Origin: an uncultured Alistipes sp.
GTDB lineage: Bacteria > Bacteroidota > Bacteroidia > Bacteroidales > Rikenellaceae
Assembly: GCA_900544265.1 (NCBI GenBank)
Contig: UQUQ01000003.1
Span: forward strand, 1-64,000
DNA length: 64,000 nucleotides
Direction of reading: 5' to 3'
Positions 35,357 to 42,660 of this stretch are shown piece by piece. The translations under genes were made by a program, and so were the position numbers. The notes beneath the pieces are model-generated. The model saw only the letters and a program-made list of their open reading frames with translations. It searched no databases and was not told where the DNA came from. Position 1 is the first letter of the stretch. The number at the start of each line of letters is the position of its first letter.

Positions 35357-36403
35357 ATGAAAAGAGAGAAAATCGTTACCTTCGGCGAGATCATGCTGCG
35401 GCTCACGCCGCCCGACAAGCTGCGTTTCAACCAGACCGACCTGCTGCGCGTCAATTTCGGCGGCAGCGAGGCCAACGTGGCCGTATCGCTCGCCAACTAC
35501 GGACTGCGGAGCGAGCTGGTCACCTGTCTTCCGGACAACCGCATCGCCGACGCCTGTCTGGACGACCTGCGCAGCTACGGCGTCGGGACGGACCACATCC
35601 TGCGCGGCGGCGACCGGCTCGGGCTCTACTACATGGAGGAGGCCGTGGCGATGCGCACCTCGCACGTCGTCTACGACCGGGCCGCCTCGTCGTTCGACAC
35701 GCTCCGGCCGGGACAGATCGACTGGGCGGAGCTCTTCGCCGATGCCGACTGGTTCCACTGGTCGGGCATCGCTGCGGCCGTTTCGGCCGAGACGGCGGCC
35801 GTCTGTGCCGAGGCCGTGGCGGCGGCCCGCCGCATGGGACTCACCGTCTCGTGCGACATCAACTACCGCAAGAACCTCTGGCGCTACGGCAAACGGGCCG
35901 AGGAGGTGCTGCCGCCGCTGATGGAGGCGTGCGACATCCTCTTCGGAACGGACGACGAATACGAAAAGGTGCTGGGCATCCGCCTGCCCGCCTTCACGGC
36001 GTGCGACGCCTCCTACACCCCCGATACGGCCGGCTACGAGGCGGCGGCGCGCGAGGTCATGCGCCGTTTTCCCCGCTGCCGCACCTGCGTCTTCGCCCTG
36101 CGCAACGTCCTGACGGCCAATCACCACACCATCTCGGGCACGCTCTTCACCGACGGGAAACTGCTGCGCACGCGCGTCTACGACATCGACGCGGTGGTCG
36201 ACTGTGTCGGCGTGGGTGACGCCTTCGTCGCCGGACTGATTTACGGGCTGGCCGCACATCCCGACAAGCCGCAGCAGGCGCTCGACTTCGGTGCCGCGGC
36301 CTGTGCGCTGAAGAACACCGTCTCCGGAGATTACAATCAGTTCACGGCCGAGGAGGTTGCCGCACTGGCCGGAGGCGCCGTTTCGGGCCGCATCGCCCGC
36401 TGA
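35357..36403 (+). CDS. PfkB-family sugar kinase, second KdgK-like paralogue
   Basis: A 348-residue kinase clearly paralogous to the kdgK gene 3 kb away: both open with GEIMLRL and keep the EANVAVS-ANYG and HWSGI blocks. The active-site loop reads CVGVGDAFVAG with the catalytic Asp. It differs in the substrate-lid region (LYYMEEAVAMRTSHVVYDRA) and carries an insertion around 215-235. It may phosphorylate 2-keto-3-deoxygluconate or a related keto-sugar acid. The -7 box is unclear; a hairpin precedes it. Confidence 0.82.
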   Translation: MKREKIVTFGEIMLRLTPPDKLRFNQTDLLRVNFGGSEANVAVSLANYGLRSELVTCLPDNRIADACLDDLRSYGVGTDHILRGGDRLGLYYMEEAVAMRTSHVVYDRAASSFDTLRPGQIDWAELFADADWFHWSGIAAAVSAETAAVCAEAVAAARRMGLTVSCDINYRKNLWRYGKRAEEVLPPLMEACDILFGTDDEYEKVLGIRLPAFTACDASYTPDTAGYEAAAREVMRRFPRCRTCVFALRNVLTANHHTISGTLFTDGKLLRTRVYDIDAVVDCVGVGDAFVAGLIYGLAAHPDKPQQALDFGAAACALKNTVSGDYNQFTAEEVAALAGGAVSGRIAR

Positions 36404-36535
36404 CGGCAACCGGGCAGCCGGGACAGCAGGCAGCCGGGGCACCAATCGACCGCTCCGGCTCCGGCTTGATTTCCGGGTGCCAGATTCACAACCCCGACTG
36501 ATTCCCGCCTCTGGTCTGATTCCCGGCCTGTCCAA

Positions 36536-36645
36536 TTCCCGGTCCGGCCCGATTCGCGGTTCAGACTGATTTCCGGTCCTGACCGATTTTGGTCTGTCCA
36601 TTTCCCGGTCCGGCCCGATTCGCGGTTCAGACTGATTTCCGGTCC
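36536..36645. repeat. 44-bp direct repeat within a CCGGTCC-rich spacer
   Basis: Two identical 44-bp copies (36536-36579 and 36602-36645) start 66 bp apart. They lie in the 332-bp convergent gap between the second kdgK-like gene and the TPR gene. Shorter variants of GATTCCCGGCCT-like units precede them from about 36470. The gap also holds the terminator at 36673-36711 and no gene. Confidence 0.88.
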
Positions 36646-36672
36646 CTGCCGCCGACCCCACCCCTCGCAAAG

Positions 36673-36711
36673 AAAAAGCCCCCGAAGCATATGTGCTTCG
36701 GGGGCTTTTTT
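36673..36711. terminator. Bidirectional terminator
   Basis: A long perfect stem of the GCCCCCGAAGCA type with a short loop, flanked by A and T tracts, ends two convergent units. Confidence 0.95.
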
Positions 36712-36735
36712 GTCCGCAGCGGGACCGACCAGCCA

Positions 36736-38088
36736 CTACTGGGCCTGAGCCTGGGCCTGCTTGAAGAGCTCGTTGTAGGTCTCGTACTTGCTGTTCATCT
36801 CCGGATCGTCGTCACGCAGACGGAAGCAGATCGACTTGAGGAACTCCAGCGAGTTGGGATCGGTCGGATTCAGTTCGTGCGCCTTCTCGAACCAGGGAAT
36901 AGCCTCCTTGTAGATGGCATTCACGGCCTTGAGGTCCTCCTCGTAGGCTGCCTGGCTGCTGTACTGCTTCGAGTTGAGCTCGGAGAGCAGCTCCTCGGCC
37001 TTGATCGTATAGAAGACCCCGAGGAAGTAGTTGCCCTCGTAGAGGTCGGGCTGCAGCTCGACAACCTTCTGGAACGAAGCGATGCTCTCGTCGGCATTCT
37101 TCAGCGCATAGAAGATGCGGCCGCGGCCGAACCAGAGGTCCACGTTCTCGGGCTGCTCGGCAAGTGCGTTGTCGATCATCGACACCAGGTCGGCGGGATC
37201 ACCCACGCCCTCTTCCGTCGTGTAGAGCTGCATGAGGCCCTCCAGGATACGCGAGTTCTTCGGGAACTTCTCCAGACCCTTGAGCAGGACATCCTTGGCC
37301 TTCATCACATTGGCGGCATCGGCATCCTTCTGGCCGTAGTAGCAGTGGAAGAGGTAGTAGTAGATGTTGCCCTCCTCGTCGGCGTAGTTCTTCTCGAGCG
37401 CCTCGTTGAGATACTTGGCACCCAGCGCGAACGATGCGGGGTTCGTCGAGCCGTCGACCGTGCGCAGGTAGCCGGCATAGTAGAGCAGCGCGGGATCGCC
37501 GCCGCCGTATGCGGGGCTCTCCTGGGCGGCATAGGCCGTGGCATAGGCATCGGAAGCGCCCGTATAGTCACCCGAGTCCAGTCCGGCGTTGCCGATCTGC
37601 GAGCAGAGATCGCTCACCTGCTGCAGACCGTTCTTCACCTTCGTTGCGGTCTTGGGGTCCAGCTCATAGGCCTTGTTGTAGGCCTCGATGGCCTTCACGG
37701 GGGCATCCTTCACGACCCACTGGGTCTGCTTCCACGTAGCCACCTTGCCGTCCTTGAGATAGGCCGTGAAGTAGGGATATACCCAGGCTTCGTAGTTCAC
37801 CTCGCCGATCGTGGTGGGCTCGGTCGACTCCGGGTCACCGATGGCCAGTTTCAGCATCGCGCCGTCCATGCTGATGAAGAGATTCTTCGTCGGCTCGGCG
37901 GCCGCATCGTAGAACGCCTTGCCGCGGTTGATCCACGTCGAGGCCTTGGCGCCCTTCTTCGCGTCGGCGATGTCTGCATCGCTCTTTTCGATCTTGGAGA
38001 GCAGCGCCTCCTTGTTCACCTTCTGGGCCTGCACGGCGGGAACTGCCACGAGCAGCGCCGCGAAAGCCGTCAAAAACATCTTTTTCAT
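36736..38088 (-). CDS. Tetratricopeptide-repeat exported protein
   Basis: A 450-residue protein with a signal peptide (about residues 1-22, cut after VQAQ). Several TPR-type helix pairs are visible, for example APVKAIEAYNKAYELDPK and ADESIASFQKVVELQPDLYEGNYFLG. It probably works as a periplasmic scaffold; no enzymatic motif is seen. It is 40 bp downstream of gyrA, an arrangement I recall from other Bacteroidales. The C-terminus ends in a short QAQAQAQ run. Confidence 0.8.
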   Translation of the reverse strand: MKKMFLTAFAALLVAVPAVQAQKVNKEALLSKIEKSDADIADAKKGAKASTWINRGKAFYDAAAEPTKNLFISMDGAMLKLAIGDPESTEPTTIGEVNYEAWVYPYFTAYLKDGKVATWKQTQWVVKDAPVKAIEAYNKAYELDPKTATKVKNGLQQVSDLCSQIGNAGLDSGDYTGASDAYATAYAAQESPAYGGGDPALLYYAGYLRTVDGSTNPASFALGAKYLNEALEKNYADEEGNIYYYLFHCYYGQKDADAANVMKAKDVLLKGLEKFPKNSRILEGLMQLYTTEEGVGDPADLVSMIDNALAEQPENVDLWFGRGRIFYALKNADESIASFQKVVELQPDLYEGNYFLGVFYTIKAEELLSELNSKQYSSQAAYEEDLKAVNAIYKEAIPWFEKAHELNPTDPNSLEFLKSICFRLRDDDPEMNSKYETYNELFKQAQAQAQ

Positions 38089-38128
38089 GATACAGAGAAT
38101 TTTAGGTTTTGAATCTGTTTGTTGTCTT

Positions 38129-40705
38129 TTATTCTTGCGCGGGCTGCTCCGGAGCCGGAGTCGTGCCCTGTTCGGTTTCGTTTCCCGAAGCGGATTCCGC
38201 CGTCGGCGTCTCCTCCGCCGCGGAGGTCTCCTCCTCGCCTGCCGCCGGTACGGCCATCACCGAAGCGATGGCGTCGCCCTCGCGCAGGTTGATGATCCGC
38301 ACGCCCTGCGTGGCGCGGCCCGCCAGACGGATCTGCGATACCGACGTGCGGATCGTCAGGCCCGAGCGGTTGATAATCATCAGGTCGTTCTCGTCCGTGA
38401 CGGCCTGGATGGCGATCAGCTTGCCGGTCTTCTCGGTGATGTTGATCGTCTTGACACCCTTGCCGCCGCGGTTCGTGATGCGGTACTCGTCCAGATCGGT
38501 ACGCTTGCCGTAGCCGTTCTCGCTCAGCACGAGCACGTCCTGCTTCGAGTCGGGCTCCACACAAATCATGCCCACGACCTCGTCGCCCTCGTCGAGCGAG
38601 ATGCCCCGCACGCCGGCACCCACACGGCCGATCGGACGCACCGTATTCTCGTTGAAGCGGATCGCCTTGCCCTCGCGCGCCGCGATCATCACCTCGGCCT
38701 GGCCGCTCGTGAGCTTGGCCTCGATGAGCTGGTCGCCCTCGCGGATGACGATGGCGTTCACGCCGTTCTGACGCGGACGCGAGTAGGCCTCCAGACGGGT
38801 CTTCTTGATCGTACCATCCTTCGTGCACATGATGATGTAGTTGTTGTTGACGTACTCCTCGTCGTTGAGCCGCTTGACGTTGATGTAGGCGCGGACCTTG
38901 TCGTCCGGCTCGATCTGGATGACGTTCTGGATCGCACGGCCCTTCGACGAACGCGCCCCTTCGGGGATGTCGTAGACCTTGAGCCAGTAGCAGCGGCCCT
39001 TCTCCGTGAAGAAGAGCATCGTATTGTGCATCGAGGCGACGTAGATGTGCTCGATGAAGTCCTCGTCGCGCGTGGCGCTGCCCTTGGCACCGACGCCGCC
39101 GCGGTGCTGCGTGCGGTACTCGGCCAGCGGCGTGCGCTTGATGTAGCCCATGTGCGAGATGGTGATGACCATGTCGTCGTCGGCGTAGAAATCCTCGGGG
39201 TTGAACTCCTCGGAGGCGTAGACGATCTGCGAGCGGCGCTCGTCGCCGTACTTCTCCTTGATCTCGAGCAGCTCGTCCTTGACGATCTGCATCTGCATCG
39301 AGACATTCTCGAGCACCTCCGTGAGGTGGGCAATCAGCTTCGTCAGCTCGTCGCGCTCGGCGATGAGCTTGCCGCGCTCCAGACCGGTCAGGGCGCGCAG
39401 GCGCATCTCGATGATGGCCGACGCCTGGATGTCGGTCAGGTCGAAGCGCTCGATCATTGCCTGCTTGGCCAGGTCGGGCGTCTGCGACGAGCGGATGATG
39501 TGCACGATCTCGTCGATGTTGTCCTGCGCGATGAGCAGACCCAGCACGATGTGCAGCCGCTCCTCGGCCTTGCGCTTGTCGAAGCGCGTGCGGCGCACGA
39601 CGACGTCGTGGCGGTGGTCGATGAAGTGGCGGATCAGGTCGCGCATCGTCAGCAGCTGCGGGCGTCCGTTCACCAGCGCGATGTTGTTCACGGCAAACGA
39701 CGTCTGAAGCGGCGTATTCTTGAAGAGCGTGTTGAGCACCACGCTCGCCACGGCGTCGTGCTTGAGGATGATGATGATGCGCAGGCCGTTGCGGTCCGAC
39801 TCGTCGTTGATGTAGGAGATGCCCTCGATCTTCTTCTCGTTGATCATGTCGGCGATCTTCTTGATCATCTCGGCCTTGTTGACCATGTAGGGGATCTCCG
39901 TGACGACGATGCACTCGCGGCCCGAGGGGGTATGTTCGATCTCGGTCTTGGCGCGCATCATCACGCGGCCGCGGCCCGTGAGCATCGCCTCCCGGACGCC
40001 TTCGTATCCGTAGATGATGCCGCCCGTCGGGAAGTCGGGACCCTTGACGTAGCGGAGCAGCTCCTCGCCCGTGATGTCGGGGTTGTCGACATAGGCGCAG
40101 CAGGCGTCGACCACCTCCGAGAGGTTGTGCGGCGCCATGTTCGTGGCCATGCCGACGGCAATGCCGCTCGCGCCGTTGACGATCAGCAGCGGGATGCGCG
40201 TCGGGAGGACCGTCGGTTCGGGGATCGTATCGTCGAAGTTGAGCGTCCAGTCGACGGTCTCCTTCTCGATGTCGGCCATCACCTCGTCGGTGATCTTCTT
40301 CATGCGGGCCTCGGTATAACGCATCGCGGCCGGCGAGTCGCCATCCATCGAACCGAAGTTGCCCTGTCCGTCGACGAGCGGGTAGCGCATCGACCACTCC
40401 TGCGCCAGACGCACCATGGCGTCGTAGACCGACGAGTCGCCGTGGGGGTGGAACTTACCGAGCACGTCGCCGACGATACGTGCCGACTTACGGGTGGGTT
40501 TGTCGGAGTAGAGGTTGAGCTCCGCGCTCATATCGTAGAGAATACGGCGGTGTACGGGTTTCAGGCCGTCGCGCACGTCGGGAAGGGCGCGCGAGACGAT
40601 CACCGACATCGAGTAGTCGATGTACGCCGACTTCATCTGCTCTTCGATATTGATGGGGATGATCCGCCCCACCAAACCGGCATTCTTTTCTTCTTCCGTT
40701 AACAT
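38129..40705 (-). CDS. gyrA: DNA gyrase subunit A
   Basis: An 858-residue GyrA. With GyrB it introduces negative supercoils. The N-terminal breakage-reunion domain has [29 protein letters not shown] and the catalytic Tyr in [10 protein letters not shown]. The C-terminal beta-pinwheel contains [10 protein letters not shown], the position of the GyrA box that distinguishes gyrase from topoisomerase IV. The last 35 residues are an acidic disordered tail ([18 protein letters not shown]). The ATG at 40705 opens [11 protein letters not shown] full promoter lies at 40739-40769. The quinolone-resistance region reads HGDSSVYD, with Ser at the usual first hotspot. Confidence 0.95.
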   Translation of the reverse strand: MLTEEEKNAGLVGRIIPINIEEQMKSAYIDYSMSVIVSRALPDVRDGLKPVHRRILYDMSAELNLYSDKPTRKSARIVGDVLGKFHPHGDSSVYDAMVRLAQEWSMRYPLVDGQGNFGSMDGDSPAAMRYTEARMKKITDEVMADIEKETVDWTLNFDDTIPEPTVLPTRIPLLIVNGASGIAVGMATNMAPHNLSEVVDACCAYVDNPDITGEELLRYVKGPDFPTGGIIYGYEGVREAMLTGRGRVMMRAKTEIEHTPSGRECIVVTEIPYMVNKAEMIKKIADMINEKKIEGISYINDESDRNGLRIIIILKHDAVASVVLNTLFKNTPLQTSFAVNNIALVNGRPQLLTMRDLIRHFIDHRHDVVVRRTRFDKRKAEERLHIVLGLLIAQDNIDEIVHIIRSSQTPDLAKQAMIERFDLTDIQASAIIEMRLRALTGLERGKLIAERDELTKLIAHLTEVLENVSMQMQIVKDELLEIKEKYGDERRSQIVYASEEFNPEDFYADDDMVITISHMGYIKRTPLAEYRTQHRGGVGAKGSATRDEDFIEHIYVASMHNTMLFFTEKGRCYWLKVYDIPEGARSSKGRAIQNVIQIEPDDKVRAYINVKRLNDEEYVNNNYIIMCTKDGTIKKTRLEAYSRPRQNGVNAIVIREGDQLIEAKLTSGQAEVMIAAREGKAIRFNENTVRPIGRVGAGVRGISLDEGDEVVGMICVEPDSKQDVLVLSENGYGKRTDLDEYRITNRGGKGVKTINITEKTGKLIAIQAVTDENDLMIINRSGLTIRTSVSQIRLAGRATQGVRIINLREGDAIASVMAVPAAGEEETSAAEETPTAESASGNETEQGTTPAPEQPAQE

Positions 40706-40738
40706 TCTTGAATCCGAAATTACACGTCTTTTAACGAA

Positions 40739-40769
40739 CAAAAATACGATTTATTTCCGATCCTGGCAA
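40739..40769 (-). promoter_or_regulatory. gyrA promoter
   Basis: TTG (40769-40767), 20 nt, then TATTTTTG (40746-40739) on the minus strand, giving a leader of about 28 nt. Confidence 0.7.
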
Positions 40770-40892
40770 CTTTGGGCGATGAAAAGTACCCGTCGCATAC
40801 AAGATTTGCCGACCGATCGGCTATTTTTGCCCCTTTTCGGGCGATCTGACGGCAAAAAAATTTTTCCTCGACAGAGGGGCGGGAGAAAAGCA

Positions 40893-40962
40893 GGTGAAAG
40901 GTGAAAGGTGAAAGGTGAAAGGTGAAAGGTGAAAGGTGAAAGGTGAAAGGTGAAAGGTGAAA
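40893..40962. repeat. Ten perfect copies of GGTGAAA
   Basis: A heptanucleotide microsatellite of exactly ten uninterrupted units. It is 188 bp upstream of the gyrA start and 201 bp past the stop of the secreted-protein gene. The 458-bp gap 40706-41163 holds the gyrA promoter, this array and the 13-bp array at 41061-41159; no gene is seen. Confidence 0.97.
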
Positions 40963-41060
40963 AGTAAAAAGTCGGGGGCTTCGGGGAAAAGGCCGACGGG
41001 GCGCGGACAGAAATCGGAACCGGGGCGAGACAGTCCCGACATCGGGGCCGGGGTATGCGC

Positions 41061-41159
41061 CGGGAATTACAACCGGAAGTTGCGGCCGGGGGGGGGTGCG
41101 GCCGGGAGTTACGGTCGGGTGTTACGGCTGGGTGTTGCGGCTGGGAGGTGTTGCGGCCG
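41061..41159. repeat. 13-bp degenerate tandem repeat
   Basis: About seven units of the type GGTGTTGCGGCTG, with one unit expanded into a G run (41088-41096). The array abuts the 3' end of the gene at 41164-41889. Confidence 0.75.
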
Positions 41160-41163
41160 AAGA

Positions 41164-41889
41164 TCAGGGCCGGGTGACGGAGACGAGCTCCGACCATCCT
41201 TCGGTCTTGCCGCTTCGGGTCTGCTCCTCCTCGCGCACGACGCCCAGTCCGGGGACGTACCACGTCTGCTGACGCATCGAGACCCGGATGACGAAAAATC
41301 CGAAGCTCACCTTCTCGGAGAGCCCCACGGCCTCGAACACCCCGGCAGGCGTCTCGATGCGCCGCCGTCCGAGCACCTGCCGGTCGGAGACGCCGATGCG
41401 CACCTTCAGCGAACGGCCCTCGGCGGCGAAGCGCAGGGCGAACTTCAGATCGGGGAGACTCCGCTTCGTCTCCAGTGCGAACGGCACGGTGTATTCGTCC
41501 CCCTCGACGGAAAAATCCAACTTGCTCTGCTCCTCCGAAGAGAGCGTCGCCGTGAGCAGCTCCTCGAACATGGCGCCCAGCTGCGTGACCATCTCCGACG
41601 TGCGGACCTCGGTCCGCTCGGTCGTCACGACGGCCTGACGGAGGCCGTTGACCTCCATCATCACGGGATTGCGCAGCGTGTCGAGCGCCTCGCTGCGCGT
41701 CATGACCTGCGTGCGGCCGAGGCTGTCAGGCCCGCAGGAGAGGACCGTCGAACGCGTATACCCCGTCAGACGGCCCGATTCGTCATACTGGGCGTATTCG
41801 AGCACCGTACCGGGTTCGGTGCAGACGAGCGGCTGCGCAGCGGCGGCACCGCCGAAGAGCAGCGACAGAAAGAGAAGCAGTTTTCGCAT
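41164..41889 (-). CDS. Secreted protein, DUF3108/TapB-like
   Basis: A 241-residue exported protein of unknown function with a signal peptide (about 1-18, cut after AAAAQ). It is beta-rich. The final third (RRRIETPAGVFEAVGLSEKV, then TWYVPGLGVVREEEQTR) resembles DUF3108/TapB-type envelope proteins, tentatively. The ATG at 41889 opens the signal peptide. It follows the lolA-like gene after 98 bp in the same direction as ftsK and may belong to that operon. Confidence 0.65.
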   Translation of the reverse strand: MRKLLLFLSLLFGGAAAAQPLVCTEPGTVLEYAQYDESGRLTGYTRSTVLSCGPDSLGRTQVMTRSEALDTLRNPVMMEVNGLRQAVVTTERTEVRTSEMVTQLGAMFEELLTATLSSEEQSKLDFSVEGDEYTVPFALETKRSLPDLKFALRFAAEGRSLKVRIGVSDRQVLGRRRIETPAGVFEAVGLSEKVSFGFFVIRVSMRQQTWYVPGLGVVREEEQTRSGKTEGWSELVSVTRP

Positions 41890-41987
41890 GGATCGGAATA
41901 CTCTGTTTACGGACAGCAGCCTGTCCGGATAATACGGAAAAAAGCGGCGGCACCGCGGCAAGACGCCGGTCCGCAGCACCCAGGGCG

Positions 41988-42647
41988 TCAGCGGAAATCG
42001 ATCATTTCATAGCCCGCACAGGCCTTCGGATCGAAGCGGCGCAGCTTCCCCGCAAAGGGCTCGATCGAGCGTACCGAGACCGTGATCTGCTCGCCGTCGT
42101 AGTCGTAGGCGAGCGACTGCGGCCGCACGGGATGCAGCCCGAGACGGACCGTCACGACCCCCGTGGCCGACTCGCCGTCGGTCGGGGTCAGCCGCACGAG
42201 GGCCTCGCTGCCGTCGTCGGAGAGCAGCGTCGGGCGATAGGCGCCGTCCAGAAAGTCGAACGCCCCGATCGGATTGTCGAGGATGTTGCGGCTCGTCGTA
42301 TCGACGGCGTTGATCGTCACCTCGCGGCGCGCATGGTCCACCTCGTAGCGGACCTTGCCGTCGAAGAAGACCTCCGCGTCACCGATCGTGAGCGTATAGC
42401 CGCCGCTCTGCACCGTATAGCTGCCCGCCACGTCGGACTCGCCGGCGGCGATCGTGAAGGCCACGGTGTAGGATTTCATCGCGCGGAACTCTCCGGCGAG
42501 CTCCCGGAGCAGCTCCGAGGCACGCTCCGACGGCCGGGCGGCGGGAGCTTCCTGCGTCTGCGGCGCGGCACCGGCGCGCGGCGACGACACCGCCGGGACG
42601 ACGGAGCCCGACAGCGCGAACAACAGAAGAACGGAGAGCGTTTTCAT
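41988..42647 (-). CDS. LolA-like outer-membrane lipoprotein carrier
   Basis: A 219-residue periplasmic protein with a signal peptide (about 1-27). The body has the LolA-type half-barrel pattern: AMKSYTVAFTI, GSYTVQSGGYTLTIGDAEVFFDGK, VDTTSRNILDNPIGAFDFL and a final Asp-Gly-rich strand pair. LolA chaperones lipoproteins across the periplasm; Bacteroidetes often encode several diverged copies, so this one may serve a subset. It starts 13 bp after ftsK. Confidence 0.78.
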   Translation of the reverse strand: MKTLSVLLLFALSGSVVPAVSSPRAGAAPQTQEAPAARPSERASELLRELAGEFRAMKSYTVAFTIAAGESDVAGSYTVQSGGYTLTIGDAEVFFDGKVRYEVDHARREVTINAVDTTSRNILDNPIGAFDFLDGAYRPTLLSDDGSEALVRLTPTDGESATGVVTVRLGLHPVRPQSLAYDYDGEQITVSVRSIEPFAGKLRRFDPKACAGYEMIDFR

Positions 42648-42660
42648 AGGCGGTACAAGG

